A DNA stretch of 64,000 bases from JACMRI01 sp043778625. Its GTDB lineage: Bacteria > Bacteroidota > Bacteroidia > UBA4408. A model generated the notes under the pieces. The model made no database searches, was not told where the DNA came from, and worked only from the letters and a program-made list of their open reading frames with translations. Positions 50,785 to 63,700 of the stretch are shown here, piece after piece (the first letter of the stretch is position 1; each line of letters begins with the position of its first letter). The position numbers and the translations under genes were made by a program. Where the stretch lies: positions 9,866-73,865 of the forward strand of contig JAYWFU010000093.1 of NCBI GenBank assembly GCA_043778625.1, given 5' to 3'.

Positions 50785-52854
50785 TTATTTAGGAGAATAA
50801 ATACGTTCGGCAAACGGAACGATATCTAATTTGTTTAAACTTATTTTTTTTGTTTGGTGAGTACTATACATTTTCATTTGGTCAGCGTAATGTTTGCTAT
50901 TAGGTACGTTGCTTGCGCCATAAGGCATTTGAGTTTCAAATAAGTTGCCCGTTTTTTTGTTAAACTTTACCAACATTGTAAAGGTATCTCCTTTGTCAAT
51001 ACGGTATTTTCCGTGCTTGTCTTTTTTGTCGTACGATGGTGCTAATTGGTCAGGCGCACCTGGCATTGGTAATTCGTAGTTGCCACGTTTAACAATTTGC
51101 ACCTGTCCTAAAGTAGGGGTAAGGGTATTAAAGTTTTTAAGTAATTCTTTTTTTGCGGCACGCATACTTTTTACCATTTGTTCCTCGTTAAATACAAAGC
51201 CCGTTTCCATTTCGTTATAAGCCGCCTTAGTGAGCGACGAAATTTCGCTTAGTGTGTGTAGCACTAAGGGCATGTTTCTATTTTCGATGTGTGATGTAAA
51301 ATCCCATACTTTCATTACCGCCACAGCATCTTTTAAGTCAGGGTATTTAGTTACATCTAAATTAATAATGGGCAGCATACTTTTTTTAATTCCACACATC
51401 CATTGCGGGTAAGTATTATCAAATTTTATAGCTTTAAATTCTTCAAACGTAAATTTATCTTTAGCATCAATTAACTCTCTAAATCTATGGTCTCTACCAT
51501 TTGGTCGGTTCCAATGCCAAGCACTCAGGTTGTCAAATTTTGTACTGTCAATATTCTCTGCATCGCAGGTATTACGCCAAGGCGTGTTGTTAGTATTGTA
51601 CACAAAGCCACACGAAGGATTGATGGTGCTGGGCATTTTATTAACAGGTATAAACTTAGTCCACAGGGTTTTAGAGGTATTACCTGGCAACACCTTTTGC
51701 CAATTATATTCGGGTGAACGCTCAGGTAATATTCCGTTAAAAAAATGTGCAATATTATTATCAGCATCGGCATACACAAAGTTAAATAGTGGAATGCCGT
51801 GTATATTTACCGCAGTTTTAAATTCTTCAAGGTTATTGGCGTGGCTCATATTAAACCATTGCTCAGCAGCTTTAATATTACCCATTACATTAAACCGTAG
51901 TGCAAACACACCATGTTTGGTGCGTATTGCAGGGCCGTATTTACACCATAGCGTTTCTTTTTTAACTTTAACCTTAGCAATTCCTAACTTAACTTTCATA
52001 GTAGCCTTGCCACGTTCAAACGGCAGGTAAGCACCGTCAAACATATATTCGTTACTGTTATTAGGGTTAAGTTCCATTTTGTAAGCGTCTACATAATCGG
52101 GCCAGTTAAAGGTAACTCCCCAACCTAACTTATCGCTTGCACCCATTGCGGGCCCTATCATTAATGGAAAAAAACAACCGTGAAAATTCCAACCTTCCTC
52201 GCTACTTACGTGGGCTTCCCACCAAGTTACCATACCGTCTAGGTGCACGTGTGGGTTTATGGCCAGCATCGTGCTACCGTCAGTAGTGCGGTTGGCCGCC
52301 AATGCAAACGAGTTAGAGCCCTTACCAGCATTGTATACAAAGTTATCGGCCTCGTTTTTTATACAGGCTTTAAGCATATCGGCAGTACCTACCATGCTTG
52401 ACACTATGGTGTAAAAACCCTTAATAATATCTTTGCCCGTAACAGGGAATAATCCTTTGGCTATAACCTCCTTAGGGTGGCTAGCTGCGTAAGTGTTTAG
52501 CCCCGCTGCGTAGTTATCTAACAATACTCTAAACTTAGGGGTGAGTTGTGTTTCGTAGGTCTCGTTTACCGTTTTTTCAACTCTAATAAATTGATTATAA
52601 TAATCAACTCCGGCACCTTTTTTACCAATTAGGCTACCTAGTTTGTGGTGCGCTAAGGCTAGGTTTTTTTGTATGCTAATAAAATCATCCTCGCAGTGTG
52701 CGTAGGCTAGGCCATATACTACGTCAGCATCTGTTTTGCCATAAATGTGGGGTACTCCCATTGTATCGCGTACTATACTTACATTACTGTTGCCTTGTGC
52801 TTGTGCAAAAGTTGTGTACGCACATAATAAAATTAATAGACTGTTTTTTTTCAT
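50785..52854 (-). CDS. Penicillin acylase family protein (Ntn hydrolase)
   Basis: This 689-residue precursor has a signal peptide (MKKNSLLILLCAYTTFAQAQ) and an alpha-chain (from VSIVRDTMGVPHIYGKTDAD). The self-cleavage site sits before the catalytic N-terminal Ser in GKGSNSFALAANRTTDGSTM (about residue 178). A long beta-chain follows with NPHVHLDGMVTWWEAHVS and MIGPAMGASDKLGWGVTFNW. Members hydrolyse acyl-amides such as acyl-homoserine lactones or beta-lactam side chains; which one is unknown here. It lies 3 bp after folE on the same strand. Confidence 0.92.
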   Translation of the reverse strand: MKKNSLLILLCAYTTFAQAQGNSNVSIVRDTMGVPHIYGKTDADVVYGLAYAHCEDDFISIQKNLALAHHKLGSLIGKKGAGVDYYNQFIRVEKTVNETYETQLTPKFRVLLDNYAAGLNTYAASHPKEVIAKGLFPVTGKDIIKGFYTIVSSMVGTADMLKACIKNEADNFVYNAGKGSNSFALAANRTTDGSTMLAINPHVHLDGMVTWWEAHVSSEEGWNFHGCFFPLMIGPAMGASDKLGWGVTFNWPDYVDAYKMELNPNNSNEYMFDGAYLPFERGKATMKVKLGIAKVKVKKETLWCKYGPAIRTKHGVFALRFNVMGNIKAAEQWFNMSHANNLEEFKTAVNIHGIPLFNFVYADADNNIAHFFNGILPERSPEYNWQKVLPGNTSKTLWTKFIPVNKMPSTINPSCGFVYNTNNTPWRNTCDAENIDSTKFDNLSAWHWNRPNGRDHRFRELIDAKDKFTFEEFKAIKFDNTYPQWMCGIKKSMLPIINLDVTKYPDLKDAVAVMKVWDFTSHIENRNMPLVLHTLSEISSLTKAAYNEMETGFVFNEEQMVKSMRAAKKELLKNFNTLTPTLGQVQIVKRGNYELPMPGAPDQLAPSYDKKDKHGKYRIDKGDTFTMLVKFNKKTGNLFETQMPYGASNVPNSKHYADQMKMYSTHQTKKISLNKLDIVPFAERIYSPK

Positions 52855-52857
52855 TAT

Positions 52858-53484
52858 TTATTTTAATCGTATATAGCTCAAAAACTCTTTGCGTTTGTTT
52901 TCGTTGTTGGCAAATATACCATTATAACTACTTGTTACAGTACTACTTGTAATATCACTTACGCCACGGCTTGCCACACACATGTGGTTAGCGTCTATAA
53001 CTACAGCCACGTCATCAGTGTTTAATACTTTTTTTAATTCATTGGCTATTTGCATAGTTAAACGCTCTTGTACTTGTGGGCGTTTAGCATAGTATTGAAC
53101 AATTCTATTCAATTTTGACAGGCCTATAACCTTGCCCGAGCTAACGTAGGCAACGTGTGCCATACCGTGAAATGGCAAAAAATGATGCTCGCAGGTGGTA
53201 TAAAAGCTAATGTTACGTTCTACCAACATTTCGTTGTAGCTGTAATTATTGTCAAACAAGGTAACCTCAGGTTTGTTAGCAGGGTTTAGTCCGCTAAAAA
53301 TTTCTTGTACAAACATTTTTGCCACCCGCTTAGGTGTTCCGTTAAGGCTGTCGTCAGTAAGGTCGAGGCCTAGCGTATTCATTATTGCTCTAAAATGATG
53401 TGCAATTTCAGTCATTTTTTCACTTTCACTTTTGTCAAAAGCAGTAACAAGCATAGGGGTATCTATTGTTTTTGTAGTAGGCAT
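52858..53484 (-). CDS. folE: GTP cyclohydrolase I
   Basis: This 208-residue protein opens GTP to 7,8-dihydroneopterin triphosphate, the first step of folate and tetrahydrobiopterin-type synthesis. The zinc ligands are seen in TTCEHHFLPFHGMAHVAYV and DANHMCVASRGVSDITSSTV. Other motifs are GLNPANKPEVTLFDN, GLSKLNRIVQYYAKRPQVQE and RLTMQIANEL. The length is typical. A -7 box TATCTTTG (minus, 53,528-53,521) lies 37 bp upstream. Confidence 0.95.
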   Translation of the reverse strand: MPTTKTIDTPMLVTAFDKSESEKMTEIAHHFRAIMNTLGLDLTDDSLNGTPKRVAKMFVQEIFSGLNPANKPEVTLFDNNYSYNEMLVERNISFYTTCEHHFLPFHGMAHVAYVSSGKVIGLSKLNRIVQYYAKRPQVQERLTMQIANELKKVLNTDDVAVVIDANHMCVASRGVSDITSSTVTSSYNGIFANNENKRKEFLSYIRLK

Positions 53485-53520
53485 TTTTTTATTTTTTAAA
53501 TTTAGTACGTAATTGTTCTA

Positions 53521-53528
53521 CAAAGATA
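53521..53528 (-). promoter_or_regulatory. -7 box before folE
   Basis: TATCTTTG on the minus strand matches TAnnTTTG, 37 bp upstream of the folE start. No matching TTTG was found 19 bp further up. Confidence 0.45.
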
Positions 53529-53543
53529 ATTGGATTTGTAGTA

Positions 53544-54467
53544 CTACCGCATTAAAAATTGGTGTGTACAGTAATTTATTTTGCTTTTTAAATCGTTTTC
53601 GGTAGTTAGCCAGTGTATTTTGTTGCCTTCGCGCTCAATTTTACGCAGCCAAGTCATTTGAGCTTTGGCATACTGGCATATTGCATTGTAGAGTTGTTCT
53701 TGTAGCTCAGCCTTGGTGATTTTTTTTTGAAAATAATGGGTAACAAACTTGTATTCTAGTCCTAGACGCACCAAACGCTCAGGCGTGGTGTGGTGCTGTA
53801 ATAATTGTTGTACTTCTTCAATTAGGCCGTTGTGCAAACGGAGATTTAAGCGGTCTTTAATTTTTTTTCGGCGTTCGGTTACATCGCTTATTAGCCCTAT
53901 TATTAATGGAGTTAGTTGAGGTAATGCTAGTGGCGTATAAATGTTATTTAGTAGGTAGTGTTGTATTTCAATGGCTCTAATTATACGTTTATGATGCCCA
54001 GTGTCTGCGTGTGCTAGAGGTGTGTGTTGCGCATACATTACTTGCAAATTAGGTAACGACATTAATTTTAACCGCTCGCGTAACTCCTCATTAACAGGTA
54101 CGCCCGTGTAGTGGGCTTGAGTAAGTAGCGTGTTTACGTACAGCATACTTCCGCCACACAGTATCGGTGTTTTATTATTTATGGTTATGTTATTAAATGC
54201 TTGCGTGTATTGCTGTAAGTAATTATGTATGTGATACTCGGTATTTACATCTGCCACATTAATTAAATGGTAAGGTATATGGGTATTATTTACCAGATAT
54301 TCGTTTAAATCTTTGCCTGACCCTATGGTAAGTTGCCTATATACTTGGCGCGAATCCACGCTTATGATTTCTGTACTAATGACATTAGCTAAGTGCGCCG
54401 CCAATTGTGTTTTGCCACTGGCGGTAGGGCCAACTATTAGTATTGAATTGTAGTGGTTAGTTAGCAC
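53544..54467 (-). CDS. miaA: tRNA dimethylallyltransferase
   Basis: This 307-residue protein adds the isopentenyl group to A37 of tRNAs that read UNN codons. The P-loop is IVGPTASGKTQLAAHL (11-26), followed by SVDSRQVYRQLTIGSGKD, HYLINVADVNTEYHI-like sequence (read as YHLINVADVNTEYHI), PILCGGSMLYVNTLL, AHADTGHHKRIIRAIEIQHY and QYAKAQMTWLRKI. The length is typical. It is transcribed leftward, away from the giant gene at 54,743. Confidence 0.94.
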   Translation of the reverse strand: MLTNHYNSILIVGPTASGKTQLAAHLANVISTEIISVDSRQVYRQLTIGSGKDLNEYLVNNTHIPYHLINVADVNTEYHIHNYLQQYTQAFNNITINNKTPILCGGSMLYVNTLLTQAHYTGVPVNEELRERLKLMSLPNLQVMYAQHTPLAHADTGHHKRIIRAIEIQHYLLNNIYTPLALPQLTPLIIGLISDVTERRKKIKDRLNLRLHNGLIEEVQQLLQHHTTPERLVRLGLEYKFVTHYFQKKITKAELQEQLYNAICQYAKAQMTWLRKIEREGNKIHWLTTENDLKSKINYCTHQFLMR

Positions 54468-54687
54468 TTGGTGTGTAGCTGTTGTTTTTTATTGTATTAC
54501 AAGTGTACGTTAAAAAAAGCGTAACCACTTTATTAAATTTTAATTACAAGGTTGTTAGGTATATATACCTATTGTTTTGGTGTGTGTATTAAGTATTCTT
54601 TGCAACTTAATTTAACCGTTAGTGAGTTATTATTTTGCTTTAATTGTTTTTTAAACGTTGTTTGCACAATTAAATACGCTTTGTTTT

Positions 54688-54718
54688 TTTGCATGGGTTA
54701 AAAAAAAAACTACTTTTG
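54688..54718 (+). promoter_or_regulatory. Promoter of the giant repeat protein
   Basis: TTTG (54,688-54,691) is exactly 19 bp before TACTTTTG (54,711-54,718), a perfect Bacteroidota consensus promoter. The ATG at 54,743 lies 24 bp after the -7 box. The spacer contains a 10-base A run. Confidence 0.85.
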
Positions 54719-54742
54719 CCACAAAATCAATAAAATTACTCA

Positions 54743-57700
54743 ATGAACAATACTATTACTCTAAACACTAAAACAACTAGCATCAAGCAATTATTTACGC
54801 AATCAGTAGCTAGTTTAGCAATTACCAAAATTAGCACAAAACTTTGCTTATTAACGCTAGCCACTTTATTATCAATTAATGTAAATGCTCAAAACTGTAC
54901 TGTTAATGCAAACATTGACGTTATAATATGTGCTAACCAAACAATGACATTGCAAGGTAACTCAGCAGGGCTTGTGTCGGCAGCAGGTACTAAATGGGTG
55001 CAAGTAGCAGGACCTACGGTAGTAATAGATAATCCCACGGCATTAATTACTACCGTTAGTTCTTTTGGTGCAGGTGTGTACACATTTAGATTAACCGCCA
55101 AATGTACTGATGGTAACACCATAGGTGATAACGTTGTTATAACGGTTAAGCCAATAACCAATGCGTTAGTATTAAGTGGTAATCAATCTTCTTGCCCAGG
55201 AGTGTTAAGCGTAAGTGCAAATACCCCCGCTAGTGGCGAAACTGGTGCTTGGTCAGGTTCGGGCTTTACTTTTGCTAGTTCGTCAGCTCCATCAACTACG
55301 GTTACATTACCTACAAATAGTGCAGGAGCTGTGCCTGTTACCTGGACAATAACTAATGCCAATGGCTGTTCTTCAACATCGCCTGCGGTTACTATTACTA
55401 ATTACGGAGGGCTATCTCCTGTAACAGCAGGTGCTGATCAAACTTTGGGTAACTGTTACACCGCCACACAATCAACTTCATTATCAGGTAGTTTTGGAGG
55501 TGTAGGTTTAGGTAATCAAATGGGAGCATGGTTGCAAGTAAGTGGCCCTAATTATGCTACTGTTGCCAACGTTAATGACAATAATACGGGTGTATCTAAC
55601 TTAATACAGGGTACATATACTTTTCGTTGGACAGTTAGTGGCCCATGTGTAAACGGAACCGATGATGTAGTAATTACCGTTCCTGCGGCTACACAATCCG
55701 TAACAAGTGTTAGCGCTTCGTATGTAAGTTTTTGTCAAAACATTGCCACTACAGCAATATTGGAAGGGACTTCTCCTGAATACGCTAACGAAACGGTTAC
55801 GTGGACTCAAACGGGAGGCCCTGCTGCTACAATAGTTAATCCAAATTCATCACACACTACTATAACAGGTTTAGATGGTAGCAGTGGTTATAGTTTTACA
55901 TATACATTAACCAATACACTTACAGGTTGCTCTTCGTCGGCCAACGGAGGTATCTATTATACAAACGTAGCACCTACAATGGCTGTTGGAGCTGATGTAA
56001 TAGGCACGTGCAACCAAACTAATTTTTCAGTCGGTTTTACTGCTAACGGAGGGCAAACCCGAAAGTATACAATTATTAGTGGCCCAACAGGGGTTGGTAC
56101 TACAGTAGATTTAGGAGGTAACTCAGGTGCGCAAACGGCTACAGCTAATTTGTTTACGGCAGGTACTTATGTGCTACGTTTTGAAAATTTTTCTTACGGA
56201 CTTTCGTGTGGTTCAGCCTTTGACGATGTTCAAATTACGGTATCTACCACGCCATCTGCCTCAAATGCGGGTACTACTCAAAATTTAGGGTGCGGAATCC
56301 TTTCCAGTGCTCTTGCTGGTAACACACCCGCTACAGGTATTGGTCGTTGGTCGCAATTAAGCGGGCCCAATACTGCTACTATAAGTACACCTAATTCGCC
56401 ATCGTCTAACATATCAGGCTTAGTTGCAGGAACCTATATGTTTAATTGGATTATTTCAAACGGAGTAGGTTGCGTTGATAAATTTTCTACCGCAATAGTA
56501 CGTGTTGCTACACCTCTTGCTCCAACTAACGCAGGGGCTGATCAAACCGTGTGTGCAGCTTCTACTATAAAATTATCAGCCACTGCACCAGTTTCTAGTG
56601 CTACTGGCGCGTGGTCGGTATCCCCATCAGGGCCTACCATTGCTACTATTAATGATGCTAAATCATTAGTTACTAATTTGTCAGCAAGTACTGTGTACAC
56701 ATTTACCTGGACGGTAACAAACACTTGCGGTAGTGTTACTGATAATGTTTTGGTTACGGTAGGTAGTGGCGCAGGACCAACACCAGCCAACGCAGGTACT
56801 GATCAATGCTTAGCATCAGGTACAACCGCAGCTACTTTAGCCGCAAATAGTATAACTTCGGGTACAGGTACTTGGGCAGTAGTTTCAGGGCCTAATGCCC
56901 CTACATTTACCAACGTTAATTCGCCAACAAGCCAAGTAACAGGTTTGGTAACGGGTAATTATATATTAACTTGGAACTCTACTGTAGCAAGCTGTCAAAC
57001 AACTACTGATACGGTTCAGGTAACTATTAATAGTTCAACTACTGTTGCTAATGCAGGCACTAATCAAACGGTATGCGGTACAACAATAACGCTTGCGGGT
57101 AATGTACCAGCAGTAGGTGTAGGAACTTGGATGCAAACCAAAGGCCCAGGTGGAGCTACTATTACAAGCCCTAACTCAGTAACATCAACAGTTATAGGTG
57201 CAATAGATGGTACCTATGCTTTTGCTTGGGTAATAACTAACGGAGCTTGTACAACAACTACTGATACTGTTGCCATTGAAAAAAATGCACTACCCACTAT
57301 TGCCAATGCAGGGGCTGACCAACTATCAGTGTGTAATACCACATCAATAACGTTAGTAGGTAATACCCCCACAGTAGGTACAGGTTACTGGTCGGTAGTT
57401 GGTTCGGCTACTAATTCGCCGTCAATAATTTCAGTTAATTCAGCCTCTACTAGCGTTACAAACTTAACAACAGGTGCTTATACATTTCGCTGGACAATTT
57501 TAAACAGCCCTACTTGTCCACCAAGTTTTGACGATGTATTAGTTCAACTATCTGCCCCAACAAATGCAGGTAGCGATTTAAACTACTGCTCAAGATTTGG
57601 CGTACAACTTATTGGTACCGATGGTTCAACAGGTACTTGGTCGCAAGTATCGCCAGTAGCTCCCGTAAGTACAATAACAGCTAACACTAATTACACGGCT

Positions 57701-60700
57701 ACGGCCACGCTAATACCAGGTAATAACTATGTGTTTCAGTACACTGCTAATGCTATATTTGGTTGTCCATCAACCTCTGATCAAATTACTATTTTCGATT
57801 CGCAATTTGCAACAACTCCAAACGCAGGGCCTGATCAAGATATATGCTTAACCTCAGGTAGTTCAATAATGTTAGCGGGTAACACACCTGGGTTAGGTTC
57901 GGGGACTTGGTCGTTAGAGCCAATATCGCCTGCTGGATCTACAATAACAGCACCTACTACGCCAAACACAACAGTTACAGGTTTAGTACAAGGCTTATAT
58001 ATTTTTAATTGGAATATTGGCAATGCTAATTGTGGTACATTTAAAGATGTGCTACGTGTAAATGCTTACAATGCTCCAACAGTAGCAGCGGCAGGTGCTG
58101 ACAACGCCAATGCTTGCCCAACTAATTTTAAACTAGCAGGAAACCAACCAATTAATGGTTTAGGTACTTGGACACAAATTTCAGGGCCTAACACATCAAC
58201 AATTGAATTTCCTAATCAACCACTATCATCAATAAGCAATATAATACCAGGTACTTATGTATATCGTTGGACAATAGCTAACGGCCCAGTATGTACACCA
58301 AGTACTGACGATGTTTCAATAACATTTTCAACATTAGCACCTACTACACCTAATGCAGGTATAAATCAAGGGCTATGTAATTTAGCTTCATTTAACTTAG
58401 CAGGTAATACAATAACTGCTGGTATAGGTACTTGGACTATTATTGCGGGTAGCCCAGCAGGTACTATTACAAGTGCTAATTCAGAAATTAGTAGTGTTAC
58501 AAGTATTACCACAGGTATATACAACTTTTTGTGGACAGCCGTAAATGGCGGTTGTACAGTTATTGATACTGTAACAATTACAAATTCAGCCTTACCAACC
58601 ACCGCTAACGCAGGTATTGATAAAACGTTATGCCCTACCGAACTACTTACTTTAGTGGGTAACAAGCCAACGTCAGGTAAAGGAGAGTGGAAACTAGTAA
58701 CAGGCCCTACCACACCTATAATAGTGGCTAAAGATTCGTCTACAACCGCAGTGGCTGGTACTAGTGCAGGCGTGTATACGTTTGAATGGGTAATAACCAG
58801 CGGTAATTGCACACCAAGTAGCGATGCTATACAAGTAACAATTGCACCTAATTGTGTACCTACTATTGTAAACGAAATAATAACCACCAACGAAGACGTA
58901 CCTTACATAGTAAGCGCACCTACTGCTGGAGGTATTTTAAATAATGGCGATACCGATCCAGGTATTTTAACAGTAGCCTCAATAGTGGATAACCCCTCTA
59001 ACGGTACGTTTGTATACAATAATGATGGTACATTTACTTACTCGCCAAACTTAAACTTTAACGGTAAAGATACCGCAGTAGTAAGCGTGTGTAACGACGG
59101 AAGCCCTATTTTATGCGCAAACGACACTGTTTTCATAACAGTTAATCCAATTAATGATGCCATTGTAGTAGTAAACGAAAGCGTTAGTACGCCCTTAAAC
59201 ACTTCTATTACAAGCACTATTTTAAATGGTGATAGCGACCCAGAAGGAACGGTAATAACAATAAATACAACACTATTAGTAGCTCCTACAAATGGTACAA
59301 TTTCAATTTTACCATCAGGTGCATTTACCTACATTCCTAATACAGGTTTTGTGGGTAAAGATGTTGTGGTAGTGTCTATTTGCGACAGCGACCCAATACC
59401 AATATGCGTAAATGACACCATATTTATATCAGTAATGTCTGATAATGATAAAGATGGTATTGCCGATGCCAACGATTTAGACGATGACAACGACGGAATA
59501 GTAGATACTGACGAGGCTTGTTTTGGTGCTGGTTGCGGTGCTATAATGGGTAATCCGGCTGCAGATATTGACAACGATGGAACTCCAAATTATAAAGATG
59601 CTGATTTTTGTACCTTAAACGCTAAAGGGGTTTGTACATTATTGGATTTTGACGGAGACGGTATAATTAATCAATTTGATATTGATGCTGATAATGATGG
59701 TATAACTGATGTTAAAGAAAGTGGCGCATCAGACCCCGACAACGATGGTGTTGTAGGTACAGGCCCATATAACGCTACAACAAATGATACAAACAATAAT
59801 GGTGTAATTGATTCCGTTGACCCTGCAATAGTTGGTTCAACTCCAGTTGTGCCAATTAATACTGATGCTAACGGATTAGCTAACTTTGTGGACATTGATG
59901 CCGATAACGATGGTATTGTTGATAATATTGAAGGACAAACTACCGCAAGCTACATTGCTCCCTTAGGAGTTGATGCTAACAACAATGGTTTAGACGATGC
60001 TTACGAAACCCTAGGCGTAGTGGGTATTATACCCACTAACACTGATGGCGCAGATGCTCCTGATTATATTGATTTAGATACTGATAACGATGGCGATAAC
60101 GATTTGCTAGAGGGTTGGGATACTGACAATAACGGCACAGCTAACATTACCCCATCAGGTACAGACGCTGACAATGATGGCCTAGACGATGCCTTTGATG
60201 CAAACACCGCGTTAATTAACCCGACTAACGGGCAAGTACCAACAAGTTTCCCTAACTTAGATAATACAACTGGTGATAGAGATTGGAGAGAGGCAAATGA
60301 TTCTGATGGCGATGGTGTATCCAACATTATTGACTTAGATGATGATAATGATGGTATATTAGATACCGTTGAAGGTACTGGCGACTTTGACAATGATGGT
60401 GTTTTAAACTCATTAGACCTAGATTCTGATAACGATGGAATTACTGATATTTACGAGTCGAATTTAACGCTTGCTCAAGTAAATATGTTAGATGCTAACC
60501 ACGATGGAGTGGTTGATGGTCCAACAGGTACTAATGGTTTACCAAATGCGGTAGAAACAATATCTAATTCAGGCGTTTCTGTGGTAACTATGGACGATTC
60601 TGATAAAGATAGTCAGCCAGATTATTTAGATTTAGATGCTGATAACGATGGTATATTTGATGTAACAGAAAGTGGGCACGCAAGCCTTGATACTAACAAC

Positions 60701-63700
60701 GATGGCATTGTTGACGGTACTGACACTGATAATGATGGTATAATTAATAACCCTGCAATTGATTCAAACACAACATTTGGAGGTACAAATCAAACTAATC
60801 CTGATGCTGATAATGATGGCTCGCCAAACACTGAAGATTTAGATGCTGATAACGATGGTATATTTGACATTACTGAAAACGGTACAGCTAGCTTAGATAC
60901 TGATAAAAATGGAGTGGTTGATGGTACTGACACTGATGGCGACGGTATTATAAACGCACCTACTTTAGACGCTAACGCTACGATAGGAGGTATTAATAAC
61001 CCAGCAGCTAATGCTGATAGCGATGTTGCTGCTAACTATTTAGATTTAGATGCTGATAACGATGGTATACTGGACATTCGCGAAAATTACTTTGTAGGTT
61101 TAGCTACTATTGATGCCAATAACGATGGTATGTTTGATGGAGTAGATATTGATGCCGATGGTATTATTGATAATTCAATTATTGATGCAAATACTACGGG
61201 TATAGGGTCGTTTGGGGGCACTAATACAGTGCCAGTTAACCGAGACGGAGTTTTAGCCTCAGGTGTTACTGTTATTGATAACGTACCTAATTACCTAGAT
61301 ATTGATATTGATAACGATGGTATAGTAGATAATATTGAGGCGCAACCTACTATTGGTTACATAGCTCCAACATTTACTGATAGCGATAACGATGGTTTAG
61401 ATGACGCTTACGATAATTTTGTAGGCTTTGGAGGACAAGGTTTAACTAATCTATCAAATGTTGATGGAGGAAGTTCGCCCGATTACGCTGATGCTGACTC
61501 AGACAATGATGGTATTAATGACCAAACGGAAGGTCCAGGTATGGCTGCAACAGCAGGCGATGCCGATGGCGATGGTTTATTAGATATTTATGACGTAAAT
61601 GATGCGTTAGCTAATCCAACTAATGGTTTGGTAAACACAACACCTGCAGGTCAAACCCCACAGTCGTTCCCTAATACTGCTACTCCACTAATCCCTCAAA
61701 GAGACTGGAGAGAGGCGTTAGATTCTGATAGCGATGGCATAACCAATATAAACGATTTGGATAATGATAACGATGGTATATTAGATACTGCCGAAGGTGC
61801 TGGAGATACAGACGGCGATGGCTTGTTAGATATATTTGATTTAGATTCGGATAACGACGGAATGCCTGATTTGTACGAGGCTGGTTTAACCCCTGCACAA
61901 TTAGCAGTACTTGACCCTAACGGCGATGGTGTAGTTGGTGACCCTAGTAACTTAACTACTTACGATACTAATGGTATAGCCTTAGTGGCCGAAACTGCAC
62001 CTAACTCAGGTATTAGCTTGGTAACACCTGTAGATACGGACGCTGATGGCGTACCTAACTATCAAGATTTGGATTCGGATAACGATGGTATATTTGATGT
62101 AACAGAGGCAGGCTTTGCAGCCAATGATATTGATAAAGACGGTAAATTAGACGGAACAGATGTAGATGCCGATGGTATCATCGATAATCCATTTACGGAT
62201 AATCCAGCTACAATAAAAGGTTCAACACCATTTGTACAGTTAGATACTGACAACGACGGAATACCTAATTACTTAGACTTAGATTCAGACAACGATGGTA
62301 TTACCGATGTAGCTGAACAAGGCTTTGTGGATGCTGACGGAAACGGAATAATTGATAATTTTGTTGATGCTGATGGAGATGGTATAGCTGACAATGTAGA
62401 TAAAAATCAAGACGCTATTACAGCAGGCAGTAGCCCAATTATTGCACTAGATACGGATATGGATGGCATACCCAACTATTTGGATTTGGATTCAGACAAT
62501 GATGGTGTATTAGATATAGTTGAAGTTGGAGGCACTGATGCTAACAATGACGGTAGAGTAGATGATTTACCTGTAAACTTTACAAACGGTTTAGGTAACT
62601 CAGTAAACCCAAGTGTCAGCACACCCGGTACACCACAATTTATTACAGGTACCGATACCAATAACGACGGCACACCAAATACTTATACAACAGATAATCA
62701 AGATGGTATGGGCAACCCTAACTTTTTAGATATTGATGCTGATGATGATGGTATTGTGGATAACATTGAGGCTCAATTAACAATAGGTTATATAGCACCT
62801 TCAACTATTGATACTAATAAAAATGGCTTAGACGATGCTTACGAAGCAGGAGGAGTATTAGGTATTAATCCAATAAATACAGATGGTACTGATAATCAAG
62901 ATTATTTAGATTTGGATTCAGACAACGATACATTTGTTGATGCCATTGAAGGTTGGGATACTGACAACGATGGAGTAGCTAATATTACACCAGTAGGTGC
63001 AGATGCTGACAAAGACGGACTGGACGATGCGTTTGATTTACAAGTACTAACCGCAGGTACAGTATATACCAACGGAGCCAATACACAAGTACCTACCAAT
63101 TTCCCTAATTTAGATAATGGATTTAAAGCTAACGAACAAGATTGGAGAGATGTATTTAACTATCCAGTAATAGCTAACGCTGATGTAGCTACTACTACTG
63201 AAGATATACCAGTAATTATTAGTGTTTTAACCAATGATACTGATAACGGTGCTGTTGTTTCAGGCACTACTACAACTATTACTACCGCTCCTAAGTATGG
63301 TACAGTAGTAGTTAATGTTAACGGAAGCATTACTTACACTCCAACTATTAATTATAACGGAAATGATACTTTAGTGTATAACTTATGCGATAGTGGAGTA
63401 GCACCTTTATGCGATACTGCAATTGTTTACATAACTATTACACCAGTAAACGATCCTCCAGTAACTTCACCCATAGCCATAACAGTAGCCGCAGGTATGG
63501 CAGTACCTATTAACGTAGCGGCAGGCAGCAACGACCCAGACGGTCAGCCATTAACTTACAGTTACGGTAATCCAACAGGAGTGCCAGTAATTGTCACGGT
63601 AACAGGAAGTGGAGCAATAGTAGTAACGCCAGTAAATGCAACTGATACAGGTTTAGTAGTTATACCCGTAACGGTATGCGATAATGGTACGCCTAAATTA

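Noticed and set aside
59329..63099. Several minus-strand ORFs of 60-110 codons (Ser/Leu/Pro-rich) within the giant gene
   Set aside because: They are antisense shadows of the Asp/Asn-rich calcium repeats; their regular Ser/Pro/Leu composition follows from the complement of GATAACGATGG-type units.
59437..63130. Regularly spaced repeat pattern that could suggest a CRISPR array
   Set aside because: The repeats are in frame, degenerate and encode TSP3 calcium loops; there are no identical repeats with unique spacers and no cas genes.
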